Assembly: GCF_009910365.1 (NCBI RefSeq) | Contig: NZ_CP036423.1 | Location: 1 to 64,000, forward strand | DNA from: Aequoribacter fuscus | GTDB lineage: Bacteria; Pseudomonadota; Gammaproteobacteria; Pseudomonadales; Halieaceae | Length of the DNA: 64,000 nucleotides | Direction: 5' to 3' | In this document: positions 1 to 11,703 of the stretch, in pieces | How positions within the stretch are numbered: position 1 is the stretch's first letter | Layout of the letters: each line of letters starts with the position of its first letter | The notes under the pieces: generated by a model | Databases searched by the model: none | Told to the model about the DNA's origin: nothing | What the model saw: the letters and a program-made list of their open reading frames with translations, nothing else | Program-made: the position numbers and the translations under genes

Positions 1-295
1 TTAAAGGGCGCGTATTCTAGAGCCTTTCTATTCCCTAAGCAAGCATAAAACATCAGTAAACACGTAAAAAAGCGCAAATTGGGTGTGTGGACAAACAAAC
101 AAGAAACCCACGCCTTGTGAACAACTTATACAAAAGTTATCCACAGAAAGAATATAAAATATTTGTCTTGATTTCTTTGAAATTGAACTAAGCCTATGTT
201 TATTATAAAAAAAATAAAAACTTTAAAAGGGTTGTGGATAAATCAGTTAAAACACATTATGATTTGCCCACAGTGATAAGAAGCATAGGTGACAT
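1..295. other. oriC: dnaA upstream region, probable right part of oriC
   Basis: Gene-free AT-rich leader of dnaA. A perfect DnaA box TTATCCACA lies at 137-145 and a perfect inverted one (TGTGGATAA) at 233-241. Degenerate relatives are at 86-94 (TGTGGACAA), 116-124 (TGTGAACAA) and 264-272 (TTGCCCACA). Between the two perfect boxes, 151-230 is almost only A and T, as expected of a duplex-unwinding element. In pseudomonad-type gammaproteobacteria oriC sits between rpmH and dnaA; rpmH would lie beyond the left edge. The boxes could also serve DnaA autoregulation of dnaA. GC-skew inversion was not computed. Confidence 0.7.
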
Positions 296-1747
296 ATGAC
301 ATTGGAACGGCGTGATGGCCGTCCCGAAGCGGGGGCAGATGTGATTCAAATACGTTGGCAAGATTGTTTGGCGAGGTTGTCCGAGCAGATACCTGACCAA
401 CAATTTAGAACGTGGATTGCGCCTCTCCAGTTAGAGCAACAAGATGCTACCTGTCATATATTGGCGCCCAATCGCTTCATAAAAGACTTCGTAAAAGAAA
501 AGTTTAATGATCGCATCCAGGAAGTCCTTCGATCTGAGCTTGGCGATCAGCGCCTAGATTTACAGTTCGGTATTGCGAATCAAGGCTCAACACCTCGAGC
601 GTTTGTGCGAACAACCACGTCAGTTAAGCAAGATGCCCCTAATTTGTCGGTTGTGGGGAAGACCGATGCGCCCACGACAATGACAACGCGTAATACCGGA
701 GTACAAGTAGAGGGTGGTTTATCGCATCAAAACAACTTGGTCGAACATTACTCTTTTGAATCGTTTGTAGAGGGTAAGTCTAATCAGTTGGCGTTAGCGG
801 CGGCGCGGCAGGTCAAAGATAATCCTGGTTTCGCATACAATCCTTTGTTTATCTATGGCGGCGTCGGTTTGGGAAAAACCCATTTGATGCATGCGGTAGG
901 TAATGCTTTAAGACAAGACAACCCGAATGCGAATATCATTTACTTGCACAGCGAGCGTTTTGTAGCGGATATGGTTAAGGCGCTCCAATTAAATGCGATA
1001 TCTGACTTTAAAAGGTACTATCGATCTGTAGATGCTTTGTTAATTGACGATATACAATTTTTTGCGGGTAAAGAACGATCGCAAGAAGAGTTTTTCCATA
1101 CCTTCAATGCGTTGCTTGAAGGTGGCCACCAAATGATATTAACCTGTGACAGGTATCCAAAGGAAATAGACGGTTTAGAAGAGCGGTTGAAATCTCGTTT
1201 TGGCTGGGGTTTAACGGTTGCTGTCGAGCCACCAGAGCTAGAAACGCGCGTGGCAATATTAATGAAAAAGGCGCACCAGATAGGTGTATTCCTACCAGAG
1301 GATGCCGCTTTTTTTATCGCTCAACGTATACGGTCAAATGTCCGTGAGCTCGAGGGTGCATTAAAACGTGTGATAGCAAGTGCTCACTTTCATCAGAAGC
1401 CCATTGATATTGCGATGGTGAAGGATAGCTTAAAAGATTTGTTGGCGCTTCAAGACAAACAGGTGAGTTTAGATAATATACAAAGAATTGTGGCCGAATA
1501 TTATCGAATAAAAGTTGCCGATTTGATGTCTAAACGACGTAGTCGTTCAGTGGCTCGGCCAAGACAAGTAGCAATGGCGCTAGCTAAAGAATTAACGAAT
1601 CACAGTTTGCCGGAGATAGGCGATAGTTTTGGTGGTAGAGATCACACGACAGTACTGCATGCATGCCGTAAAATAGAAGAGCTAAAAGGTACAAATAACG
1701 ATATCAGAGAAGATGTAAAGAACCTTCTCAGGGCCCTAACAACATAA
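296..1747 (+). CDS. dnaA: Chromosomal replication initiator protein DnaA
   Basis: DnaA binds DnaA boxes as ATP-form oligomers, melts oriC and loads the helicase. The protein shows the standard four parts: an N-terminal interaction domain, a variable linker (about residues 90-145), an AAA+ core with Walker A GGVGLGKT near residue 188 and Walker B LLIDDIQF near 248, and a C-terminal helix-turn-helix with the signature [14 protein letters not shown] near 446. The start is uncertain. ATG 296 has a good Shine-Dalgarno (AGGTGA, 3 nt upstream) but gives 15 residues not seen in E. coli DnaA. GTG 341, after GGGGGCAGAT, starts exactly where E. coli DnaA begins relative to the W-Q-x-C-L-x-R-L motif. At 483 aa (or 468 from GTG) the length is normal. 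It is the first gene of the dnaA-dnaN pair. Confidence 0.98.
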   Translation: MTLERRDGRPEAGADVIQIRWQDCLARLSEQIPDQQFRTWIAPLQLEQQDATCHILAPNRFIKDFVKEKFNDRIQEVLRSELGDQRLDLQFGIANQGSTPRAFVRTTTSVKQDAPNLSVVGKTDAPTTMTTRNTGVQVEGGLSHQNNLVEHYSFESFVEGKSNQLALAAARQVKDNPGFAYNPLFIYGGVGLGKTHLMHAVGNALRQDNPNANIIYLHSERFVADMVKALQLNAISDFKRYYRSVDALLIDDIQFFAGKERSQEEFFHTFNALLEGGHQMILTCDRYPKEIDGLEERLKSRFGWGLTVAVEPPELETRVAILMKKAHQIGVFLPEDAAFFIAQRIRSNVRELEGALKRVIASAHFHQKPIDIAMVKDSLKDLLALQDKQVSLDNIQRIVAEYYRIKVADLMSKRRSRSVARPRQVAMALAKELTNHSLPEIGDSFGGRDHTTVLHACRKIEELKGTNNDIREDVKNLLRALTT

Positions 1748-1791
1748 ATGAGACTACGAACAAAAGTAGAAAGAATAGTTAAGGATTTTCG

Positions 1792-2919
1792 ATGAAGTTT
1801 TCAATTGAAAGAGAAGCTCTGGTCAAGCCCTTGAGTCTGGTGGCAGGCGTTGTAGAGCGTCGCCAAACACTGCCAATATTGGCCAATGTGCTCGTTAATG
1901 TTGAAGGGTCTCAATTATCATTGGTTGGTACCGATTTGGAAGTCGAACTCACTGGCCGAGTGACCTTGGAAGATAGTGATTCAGTAAGTGGTTCGGTGAC
2001 AGTGCCGGGCCGAAAGCTGTTTGATATTTGTAAGTCGTTGCCCGATGGCAGCGTCATTGAGTTAGCCCAAGACGGGGCAAAGCTTGTGGTGAAATCGGGA
2101 CGATCGCGATTTAGCTTGGCGACCTTACCAGCGACGGAATTTCCTCTGGTCGATTCGCTCAATGTTAGAGGATCTATGACCGTTGATCAGCAAGCCTTAA
2201 AAGCGTTGATTGAGCAAACAGGGTTTGCTATGGCTCAGCAAGACGTTCGTTATTATCTTAATGGGATGTTATGGGAGTTAAACGCCAATCAATTCCGCGT
2301 TGTCGCGACTGACGGGCACAGACTGGCAACCAGTCATATCGTATTAAGTGAAGGAGTAGTCCAAGGTTTATCTGGACCAGATGCCACACAAATTATTCTA
2401 CCCAGGAAGGGTGTGCTGGAGTTGTCCCGTTTGTTACAGCCCGGTGACGCGCCCGCAGAGGTTGCTTTGGGCGATAATCACTTAAAAGTAGAAACGGCAT
2501 CGTTTACGTTTATCAGCAAGTTGGTTGATGGCAAATTTCCTGATTATCAGCGGGTGTTGCCAAAAAACTCGACCAAGACTGTTGTTGGAGAGCGCGATGT
2601 GTTGAAGAGCGCGTTATCGCGAGCGGCGATCTTAAGTAATGAAAAGTATCGGGGTATTCGCTTACATTTATCATCAGATCAGTTGCAGGTGGTTGCTAAT
2701 AACCCCGAGCAAGAAGAGGCGGAAGAGATTATATCGGTGGATTACCAAGGTGAGCCGCTCGAGATCGGTTTCAACGTCAGTTACTTGCTGGATGTGCTGG
2801 GTGTGATCCATGAAGACAGCGTCAAAGTAAGTCTGTCAGATCCGAGCGGCAGTGCACTACTTGAAGCGGCAGACGAACACGCGAACGCGATGTACGTCGT
2901 TATGCCTATGAGGTTATAA
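1792..2919 (+). CDS. dnaN: DNA polymerase III beta sliding clamp
   Basis: The beta clamp is a ring-shaped homodimer that tethers DNA polymerase III and many repair proteins to DNA. The 375-residue product has the usual three-fold repeated clamp domain architecture and ends with the family's conserved C-terminal MPMRL, which lines the client-protein pocket. E. coli DnaN is 366 aa, so the length is normal. AAGGA about 8 nt upstream supports the ATG. It lies 44 nt after dnaA, in the classical dnaA-dnaN order. A strong intrinsic terminator follows at 2951, so most transcripts probably stop before recF. Confidence 0.98.
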   Translation: MKFSIEREALVKPLSLVAGVVERRQTLPILANVLVNVEGSQLSLVGTDLEVELTGRVTLEDSDSVSGSVTVPGRKLFDICKSLPDGSVIELAQDGAKLVVKSGRSRFSLATLPATEFPLVDSLNVRGSMTVDQQALKALIEQTGFAMAQQDVRYYLNGMLWELNANQFRVVATDGHRLATSHIVLSEGVVQGLSGPDATQIILPRKGVLELSRLLQPGDAPAEVALGDNHLKVETASFTFISKLVDGKFPDYQRVLPKNSTKTVVGERDVLKSALSRAAILSNEKYRGIRLHLSSDQLQVVANNPEQEEAEEIISVDYQGEPLEIGFNVSYLLDVLGVIHEDSVKVSLSDPSGSALLEAADEHANAMYVVMPMRL

Positions 2920-2950
2920 GTCGCCTTTCTGGTAGGTTTCATTCATAACG

Positions 2951-2976
2951 AAGGCTCTTTTCAAAGGGCCTTTTTT
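2951..2976 (+). terminator. Intrinsic terminator after dnaN
   Basis: Arms AAGGCTCTTT (2951-2960) and AAAGGGCCTT (2963-2972) pair with a single U-G wobble, and the 3' arm runs into six T. It separates dnaN from recF, which then needs its own promoter or read-through. Confidence 0.85.
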
Positions 2977-3042
2977 GTATATCAGTGTCGATGAAACAAA
3001 CAGTGCAAACCCTGAAAAACGAGAACTAGGCTTTCATTATAA

Positions 3043-4329
3043 ATGTTAACGCGCATTCAGATAGCAAATCTTCGCAATATAGCGATGCAGGAGATCGGCG
3101 ACTTGTCGCCCGTGAATGTGTTTCTGGGTGACAACGGAGTAGGGAAAACCTCGGTACTAGAGGCAATACACACGTTAGGTTACGGCAGATCTTTCCGTAA
3201 GCAGGGTGGTCAAAAAGATGCTTTGGTACGTTACGGGTGCGAGCGCCTGGTGGTTTTTGGCGAAAGCGTCATGGGTGGTTCCGGAAGTGTGCGCGGCGAT
3301 GGGCAAGCTCTTGGCGTGGAAAGGATGGGTTTGTCGCGAGCGGCAAATGGCGACATACAGATAAAGATTAATGGGGAGAAACTACAAAGGCTGTCAGAGA
3401 TGGCGTTTCGGCTCCCAACGATTGCCGTGAATTCCGACACCTTTGATCTGTTGACAGGTGGTGCCGCTGAGCGGCGGCGCTACCTGGACTGGGCTGTGTT
3501 CCACGTGGAACATGGCTTTCGAGATGTGTCAAAACGATACGCTAATGCGCTGCAGCAGAGAAACTCCATACTGCGTCGAATCGCCAATCAGATGCGATTG
3601 GCGAACCCAAAAAACTCGAGCATCGATCATGACCCACACGAGCTTTCTACTTGGACTCAGGCCGTATCGGCCCTTGGCGCTCAAGTCGGCGAGTATCGCG
3701 AGGCTCAGTTTTTGGTTCTGAGAGACTTATTTGAGGACATGTTACGAGAGTTGGGCGGTGGAGCTCTGGGTGTGAAGTTGGGCTACCGCAGTGGTTGGGG
3801 CCAGGGTGTGGCATTGGCGGAAGCCCTAGAGCAAGGTCAGATTAGCGATATGAGCCGCGGCTTTACGCAGTTTGGTCCACATCGAGCCGACATTCAGGTT
3901 GTTGTTGGGAAAGACGTCGCCGGACAAGCCCGACTTGCGAGAGACGTTCTCTCTCGAGGGCAGCTTAAGCTCGTTGTTCTGGCAATGAAGCTCGCGCAAG
4001 TGCGGTTCTTCCTCCATGCGGGCAGTGCTGGCACGCTCGCCTCGAAAGGGGCGCGCACAGAAGCTGGCCGTGATCCGCAAGTGCAGGCACTCGCGCCCGC
4101 CGCTGGAAATACATTGTCGGTACTCTTAGATGATATTGCGGCGGAGTTTGATAGACCAAGAGTTGTCGCTTTGGGTCGACTGCTGGCAGAGATGATAATG
4201 CAAGGCGGTGTTCAGGTGTTTGCGACGTCAACGGCGATAGAGCCATTAAAGCCCCTATTGGATGCGATATCGATAGATGACTTCAAGGTGTTCCACGTGG
4301 AACACGGTCGGATCTGGGCTGCCGAATAG
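3043..4329 (+). CDS. recF: DNA replication and repair protein RecF, with an enlarged ATPase lobe
   Basis: RecF is an SMC/ABC-like ATPase that helps load RecA at gaps with RecO and RecR. Walker A GDNGVGKT is at residues 29-36, the ABC signature LSRGQLK near 302, and Walker B LSVLLDDIAAEFD near 359. At 428 aa it is much longer than E. coli RecF (357 aa). Most of the excess is an Ala/Gly-rich insertion of roughly 30 residues between signature and Walker B (about 325-356), plus a smaller one near residues 80-100. Two perfect parS palindromes are embedded in the reading frame; both are read as FHVEHG (about residues 152 and 416). It lies between the dnaN terminator and gyrB. No strong Shine-Dalgarno precedes the ATG. 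Confidence 0.96.
   Translation: MLTRIQIANLRNIAMQEIGDLSPVNVFLGDNGVGKTSVLEAIHTLGYGRSFRKQGGQKDALVRYGCERLVVFGESVMGGSGSVRGDGQALGVERMGLSRAANGDIQIKINGEKLQRLSEMAFRLPTIAVNSDTFDLLTGGAAERRRYLDWAVFHVEHGFRDVSKRYANALQQRNSILRRIANQMRLANPKNSSIDHDPHELSTWTQAVSALGAQVGEYREAQFLVLRDLFEDMLRELGGGALGVKLGYRSGWGQGVALAEALEQGQISDMSRGFTQFGPHRADIQVVVGKDVAGQARLARDVLSRGQLKLVVLAMKLAQVRFFLHAGSAGTLASKGARTEAGRDPQVQALAPAAGNTLSVLLDDIAAEFDRPRVVALGRLLAEMIMQGGVQVFATSTAIEPLKPLLDAISIDDFKVFHVEHGRIWAAE
3497..3512. promoter_or_regulatory. parS: parS site 1 (ParB-binding centromere) inside recF
   Basis: The 16-bp perfect palindrome TGTTCCACGTGGAACA is identical to the parS sequence known from Pseudomonas. ParB binds it to nucleate the segregation complex near oriC. 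It is read through as VFHVEH in RecF. A second identical copy lies 792 bp downstream. Confidence 0.93.
4289..4304. promoter_or_regulatory. parS: parS site 2 (ParB-binding centromere) at the 3' end of recF
   Basis: A second perfect TGTTCCACGTGGAACA, read in the same frame (VFHVEH) close to the RecF C-terminus. Two identical 16-mers within 0.8 kb cannot be chance, and the origin-proximal position is where parS clusters are known to lie. Confidence 0.93.
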
Positions 4330-4352
4330 CACCCAATCGGGCCCACACGTGC

Positions 4353-6808
<2,456 letters not shown>

Positions 6809-6832
6809 CCAATCTAAGAAATAGGTTTTTGT

Positions 6833-6861
6833 AAACCCCGCTTCAGTAGCGGGGTTTTTTT
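6833..6861 (+). terminator. Intrinsic terminator after gyrB
   Basis: A perfect 10-bp stem AAACCCCGCT / AGCGGGGTTT (6833-6842 and 6848-6857) with a 5-nt loop, followed by a T tract. It separates gyrB from the convergent glyS. Confidence 0.92.
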
Positions 6862-6900
6862 ATGGCGTCACAGAATCGTTTTCTAGTTCGCCGTGATTGC

Positions 6901-8964
6901 TTAGGAAATAGCCAGCTCTTTTAGATCTGCGACAGCGCCAAACAAGGCGGCTAAAGTCGCGAGCAAACCCAAGCGATTTTGTCTTAATTTGTCGTCTTCC
7001 GCATTGACCATGACTTCGTTAAAAAAGACATCAACGGGTTCCCGCAAAGACGCTAAGTGTGTCAAATACCCAGAATAATCTTTAGCGTTGATCGCTTTGT
7101 CTAGTGCTGGTTTGAGTGCCTGAAGCGCCTTGGCCAGAGCGTGTTCGGCGGTTTCAACTAGCAGTTCGTCGCTGTAGATTGGTTTGCTTGCGTCCGCCTT
7201 TGCAAGAATATTACCCACGCGTTTGTAAGCGCTCGCTAACGCCAAAGCCTCTGGCATGTCTGAAAAAACCACAAGCGCATTGAGCCGGCGTTGGAAATCA
7301 AGCGGTTCATTGACCCCCTGATTGATCACCGCACGAACAGTCGTAATGGGGATCCCTTGAGCTTCGTAACGAGCGTAATATCGTTCGTTAAGGTATGCGA
7401 TCAGGCTTTCAAGACTGTTCGGTGGTACGTCAAAGGGCAATCGACGAAGTGCTTCAGAAAACAGTTCCGCTAAGTCTAGGTTGAGGTTGTTATCAATAAT
7501 TAACCTCAACACCGCCAATGACGCTCGGCGGAGTGCGAAGGGGTCTTTAGAGCCTGATGGAATTTCTCCGATCGCGAATATGCCCGCCAAGGTATCACAG
7601 CGGTCTGCTATGGCGACGGCGGTGGCTTCAAGGTTATCTGGCAGGTCGTCTGTTGCGAATCGGGGGAGATAGTGCTGTTCGATGACGTCTGCAATTTCAT
7701 CACCCAGACCTTCTGCTCGAGCGTAGTAAGCGCCAGCGATACCCTGCAGTTCCGGAAATTCGTTGACGAGTTCTGATGCTAGGTCTGATTTTGCTAACTC
7801 GGCACCACGGGCTGCAATGCTGGCGTCGGCGCCAATTTTTGTTGCGATGAATGACGCCAAAGAGGCTACGCGGACGACCTTATCGTATACGGACCCAAGC
7901 TTGTGCTGGAATGTCATCTTTTCTAAAACGATTCGTCTGTCGGCTAGCCGGGTTTTTAAATCGGTATCGTAAAAGAAAGCAGCATCAGCAAGTCGTGGGC
8001 GAATGACGCGTTCATTGCCGTGTACGATTCGCTCGGGCTCAGGGCTTTCGATGTTGGCAACCGTGATAAAGCGAGGTAAAAGCTCGCCCTCTGCGTCTTG
8101 CAGGTGAAAGTATTTTTGGTGCTCTTTCATTGATGCAATGAGTGCTTCTGACGGGACTCGCAAAAAGTCGCGATCAAATTCACCAGATAAGGCGACGGGC
8201 CATTCGACTAAGGCGGTGACCTCATCGAGTAAATCGTCGTCAATTTGTGCATCAGCCGAATACGTGGCGGCCAGGTTTTTTACTTGTTTTAGGATCATTG
8301 CTTTGCGTTTTTCATAATTAGCAATGACTTTCGCGGCCAGTAAATCCTCTTCATATGTTGCAGCAGAGCGGATTTTGATGGGTTCTGGCGCCATAAAGCG
8401 GTGGCCGTGTGACACCCTAGATGCGGTGAGTCCAAAAATAGTTCCAAGGTCGTCGTTGTCGCCATACAAACAGACTACCCAATGCACTGGGCGGACGAAC
8501 TCTGTACGTGATGAACCCCAGCGCATGCGTTTAGCGATGGGCAGCTTGGCGAGGGCTTCATTGACGACATGGGCTGCAACAAGTTCGGTTTGTGCACCCG
8601 GCACGGTCTTCGTAAACCCAAGTCGAGGGCCTTTGTCGGAATCGATCAATTCGAGCGCGTCAGCACTAACCCCCTGTTTTTTTGCGAACCCAATCGCTGC
8701 AGGTGTCCATTCACCGGCATCGTTTTTGGCGGCGGCAGCAGGCGGCCCGAGAACGATTTCTTGTGTATCTGGGCTTCTGCTGGGGAGTTGGTTAATTCTG
8801 ACGGCGAGACGGCGTGGCGTTGCAAACCACTTGCTATCCACAGGTGCAAGATTTAAGTGCGAAAAGCCGGCGACCACTTCATCATGAAACGATTGGGCTA
8901 GAGCACGAAGTGATTTTGGTGGTAACTCTTCGGTTCCAATTTCAATTAAAAACGCGTCGCTCAT
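6901..8964 (-). CDS. glyS: Glycyl-tRNA synthetase beta subunit
   Basis: The beta subunit of the bacterial alpha2beta2 glycyl-tRNA synthetase, responsible mainly for tRNA recognition. The N-terminus carries the family hallmark FLIEIGTEELPPKSL. With ATG 8964 the length is 687 aa (E. coli 689). The frame extends upstream to 8985, but ATG 8964 has AGAGG just upstream and lies 2 nt past the glyQ stop, so translation is probably coupled. It is convergent with gyrB. Confidence 0.98.
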   Translation of the reverse strand: MSDAFLIEIGTEELPPKSLRALAQSFHDEVVAGFSHLNLAPVDSKWFATPRRLAVRINQLPSRSPDTQEIVLGPPAAAAKNDAGEWTPAAIGFAKKQGVSADALELIDSDKGPRLGFTKTVPGAQTELVAAHVVNEALAKLPIAKRMRWGSSRTEFVRPVHWVVCLYGDNDDLGTIFGLTASRVSHGHRFMAPEPIKIRSAATYEEDLLAAKVIANYEKRKAMILKQVKNLAATYSADAQIDDDLLDEVTALVEWPVALSGEFDRDFLRVPSEALIASMKEHQKYFHLQDAEGELLPRFITVANIESPEPERIVHGNERVIRPRLADAAFFYDTDLKTRLADRRIVLEKMTFQHKLGSVYDKVVRVASLASFIATKIGADASIAARGAELAKSDLASELVNEFPELQGIAGAYYARAEGLGDEIADVIEQHYLPRFATDDLPDNLEATAVAIADRCDTLAGIFAIGEIPSGSKDPFALRRASLAVLRLIIDNNLNLDLAELFSEALRRLPFDVPPNSLESLIAYLNERYYARYEAQGIPITTVRAVINQGVNEPLDFQRRLNALVVFSDMPEALALASAYKRVGNILAKADASKPIYSDELLVETAEHALAKALQALKPALDKAINAKDYSGYLTHLASLREPVDVFFNEVMVNAEDDKLRQNRLGLLATLAALFGAVADLKELAIS

Positions 8965-8966
8965 GC

Positions 8967-9911
8967 TTAAACCTCTTTGTTCCATTTTGCCAGTGCCTCA
9001 TCGCGCATCTCAGCGCTGGCTTGAGGAAAGCCCAGCCTTGCTCGGGCATCGTAATAGGCGAGTGCGGCGGCTCTTGCAAGTGTCCGAACGCGAAGGATGA
9101 AGCGTTGTCGCTCCGTCACAGAGATTGCATGGCGAGCATCGAGTAGGTTAAATGTATGCGAGGCCTTCATCACCATTTCATAGGCGGGTAGTGGCAGGCC
9201 TTTATCCGCGAGACGTTTTGCCTCGGTTTCTAGGTGATCAAACTGGGTGAATAGAAAGTCAACAGGCGCTTCTTCGAAGTTGTAGGTCGACATCTCAACT
9301 TCGTTCTGGTGATATACATCACCGTAGGTAATGTCTCCATCAGGCCCTCGAGCCCAAACAAGATCGTAGCAAGAGTCAACGCCCTGAATATACATGGCAA
9401 TACGCTCAAGCCCATAGGTGATTTCGCCAGTCACAGGGAAGCATTCGATGCCGCCAGCTTGCTGGAAATAGGTAAACTGGGTGACTTCCATGCCGTTGAG
9501 CCAAACTTCCCAACCCAATCCCCAGGCACCTAGGGTTGGTGACTCCCAATTATCCTCGACGAAACGCACGTCATGCACTTTGGAATCAATGCCGAGAGCC
9601 GCTAGGCTGTCGAGATATAGGTCGAGGATATTATCGGGTGAAGGCTTTAGCGCAACTTGAAACTGGTAATAGTGCTGCAAGCGATTTGGGTTTTCCCCAT
9701 AGCGCCCGTCGGTAGGGCGCCGACTGGGTTGAACATAGGCCGCTCGCCAGTTTTCCGGGCCGATGGCGCGTAGAAAGGTTGCTGGGTGAAAGGTTCCTGC
9801 GCCAACTTCCATATCTAGCGGTTGAATAATGACGCAGCCGTGATCCCCCCAAAATTTTTGCAGGGTGAGAATAATTTCTTGGAAAGACATCACTGGATTG
9901 TCTGCAGACAC
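8967..9911 (-). CDS. glyQ: Glycyl-tRNA synthetase alpha subunit
   Basis: The alpha subunit holds the class II catalytic core that forms glycyl-adenylate. Diagnostic stretches are [37 protein letters not shown] and [19 protein letters not shown]. The frame is open to 9938, but GTG 9911, preceded by GAGG at 5-nt spacing, matches the expected N-terminal length (E. coli 303 aa; 314 aa here). An ATG seven codons further in (9890) would also be possible. It is first in the glyQ-glyS operon, and the intergenic space to the divergent lpxL contains a TATAAT on this strand. Confidence 0.97.
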   Translation of the reverse strand: MSADNPVMSFQEIILTLQKFWGDHGCVIIQPLDMEVGAGTFHPATFLRAIGPENWRAAYVQPSRRPTDGRYGENPNRLQHYYQFQVALKPSPDNILDLYLDSLAALGIDSKVHDVRFVEDNWESPTLGAWGLGWEVWLNGMEVTQFTYFQQAGGIECFPVTGEITYGLERIAMYIQGVDSCYDLVWARGPDGDITYGDVYHQNEVEMSTYNFEEAPVDFLFTQFDHLETEAKRLADKGLPLPAYEMVMKASHTFNLLDARHAISVTERQRFILRVRTLARAAALAYYDARARLGFPQASAEMRDEALAKWNKEV

Positions 9912-9946
9912 GCCAACCTCGCTACACAAGCTGTACAAAGCGCCGT

Positions 9947-9952
9947 ATTATA
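9947..9952 (-). promoter_or_regulatory. Probable -10 element for glyQS
   Basis: A perfect TATAAT on the minus strand, about 36 nt upstream of the preferred glyQ GTG. No recognisable TTGACA-like -35 is present at normal spacing. It also overlaps the region from which lpxL must be transcribed on the other strand. Confidence 0.45.
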
Positions 9953-10012
9953 CAGACTTATGGGTGGACGATATACGGGCTTGGGTCCAAGGGGCCGACT
10001 TAGTAGGGTTGA

Positions 10013-10900
10013 ATGACAACATCTTTAATCAAAGCGGGCCTTTCTTTACTCAGAATGATGCCTTTATCTTGGGCGCGCCGCACAGGGCGTTGGCTTGGCA
10101 AATTGGTTTGGGCCTTGCACTTACGTGAAAGGCATATCGCCCAAGTGAATATTCAGCTTGCCTTTCCACACTTGAGTGAACGAGAGCAGACTGCTCTCGC
10201 GAAGCGTTCCGTAGAGGCTGCGGGTGAGTGGTTTTCTGAGCTTGGTCGGGTGTGGCAAGGCTCTCGAAGCGAACTCGATAAACTCGTGGTACAGGTGCGT
10301 GGTGCGGATTATTTGGCCCAGGCCCAAGCGGAAGGCCAAGGGGTCGTGTTTCTAGCGCCGCACATGGGCAACTGGGAATTTGTAGGGCTTTACATCAATA
10401 CGCTGATACCGCTGTCTTGTCTTTACGAACCACCCGAGCAGCCTGGGCTCGAGGAATTTATTGTGAAAGCTCGTGGTCGTTTCGGTATGACAACGTTCCC
10501 GACCACGCCAAAGGGCGTTGTGGGTTTAACACGTGCCTTGAAATCGGGCAGGGCGGTTGGTGTCCTACCAGATCAAGTACCAAGGGATGTTTCGGCCGGG
10601 TGTAACGCACCTTTTATGGGTCAGATGTGTTTTACCCCCACATTGGCAGTGAAGCTTGCTCAGCGAACCGGTGCTCGGCTGTTTTATTTAATCGCGTATC
10701 GAGTAGATCAAGGTTTTGAAGTGCTTATCCAGCCCGCCGATGACGCAATATATACTGAAGACCTGACGGTAGCGATGACCGTTATGAATCGAGGTATAGC
10801 CGAATTGTTAGCACCCTATCCTGAGCAGTATCAATGGACGTATAAGCGCTTTAGAGTTCGACCACAACAGGGTCCAAATCCCTACCATCGAGGTAACTAA
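10013..10900 (+). CDS. lpxL: Lipid A biosynthesis late acyltransferase (LpxL/HtrB type)
   Basis: A member of the lysophospholipid acyltransferase superfamily that transfers a secondary acyl chain to Kdo2-lipid A at the inner membrane. The catalytic HX4E motif is visible as H117-MGNW-E122, followed by the acyl-binding block GRAVGVLPDQVP. A hydrophobic N-terminal segment can anchor it to the membrane. At 295 aa it is close to the E. coli enzymes (about 306). An AGGG ribosome site lies just upstream. It is directly followed by djlA with no gap. Which late acyltransferase position it serves (LpxL or LpxM) cannot be told from sequence alone. Confidence 0.9.
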   Translation: MTTSLIKAGLSLLRMMPLSWARRTGRWLGKLVWALHLRERHIAQVNIQLAFPHLSEREQTALAKRSVEAAGEWFSELGRVWQGSRSELDKLVVQVRGADYLAQAQAEGQGVVFLAPHMGNWEFVGLYINTLIPLSCLYEPPEQPGLEEFIVKARGRFGMTTFPTTPKGVVGLTRALKSGRAVGVLPDQVPRDVSAGCNAPFMGQMCFTPTLAVKLAQRTGARLFYLIAYRVDQGFEVLIQPADDAIYTEDLTVAMTVMNRGIAELLAPYPEQYQWTYKRFRVRPQQGPNPYHRGN

Positions 10901-11698
10901 ATGAAAAACCAGTATATGGGAAAGTTGGTAGGGGGCCTTATTGGCTTTTTAACCTTGGGCCCCTTGGGTTTGTTATTAGGGCTTTGGGTGGGTCATGCGT
11001 TTGACAAAGGTCTGGGTGGTCTAGCGCAATTTGCTTCGCCTGAGTTTCGAGCAAAAATTCAAGAAAGCTTTTTTACGACCACGTTTCGACTGCTGGGTTG
11101 CCTGGCGAAGGCCGATGGGCGGGTCAGTGAATCCGAAATAGCTCATGCCGAGGCGCTAATCTCTCAAATGGGTTTAGACACGAGAGGTCGGCAGCGGGCA
11201 ATTGCGTTATTTAAAGAGGGGTCAAGTAAAGACTTTGAGTTAGAGGTGGTTGTTAATGATTTCTTAGGTCTCGCTGGTCGCCATCCGCAGTTGAAGCAAA
11301 CGCTACTGCTTTTCTTAATTTCAATGGCGCTTGCCGATGGCACGATGGATCCCGCCGAGCGCAATGTTCTTGATCATATTGGCCGATTGCTCGGATTTAG
11401 TGAAGCTCAGGTCGCTCACTTATTACGAATGGCGCAAGCGCAAGGCCGTTTCCATGAAACCCCGGGGTCCCAGGGTCCTGTTAATGACATTCAAGTAGCT
11501 TACGACGCCTTAGGCGTGCAACAAACCGCCAGCGATGCTGAGGTCAAGCGCGCCTACCGGAAGCTGATGAGTGAGAATCACCCAGACAAACTGATCGCTA
11601 AAGGCGTGCCAGACTCCATGGTCAAACTCGCGACGGAGAAGTCGCAAGAAATCCAAGCGGCTTATGAGTTGATTAAAAAGCAGCGCGCAAAAGTATAG
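10901..11698 (+). CDS. djlA: Co-chaperone DjlA (TerB-like plus J domain)
   Basis: A membrane-anchored Hsp40 that stimulates DnaK. Order: a short N-terminal cytoplasmic tail and a single Gly/Leu-rich transmembrane segment (about residues 8-30), a TerB-like helical domain in the middle (about 50-180), and a C-terminal J domain with HPD at residues 227-229. This matches E. coli DjlA (271 aa; 265 here). Its ATG follows the lpxL stop immediately with GAGG overlapping the lpxL end, so the two are probably co-translated. It converges on trkH with only 5 nt between stops. Confidence 0.93.
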   Translation: MKNQYMGKLVGGLIGFLTLGPLGLLLGLWVGHAFDKGLGGLAQFASPEFRAKIQESFFTTTFRLLGCLAKADGRVSESEIAHAEALISQMGLDTRGRQRAIALFKEGSSKDFELEVVVNDFLGLAGRHPQLKQTLLLFLISMALADGTMDPAERNVLDHIGRLLGFSEAQVAHLLRMAQAQGRFHETPGSQGPVNDIQVAYDALGVQQTASDAEVKRAYRKLMSENHPDKLIAKGVPDSMVKLATEKSQEIQAAYELIKKQRAKV

Positions 11699-11703
11699 AG
11701 CGC

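Noticed and set aside
8324-8887. 187-residue frame antisense to glyS
   Set aside because: Shadow of the strongly conserved glyS gene; no ribosome site and no family resemblance.
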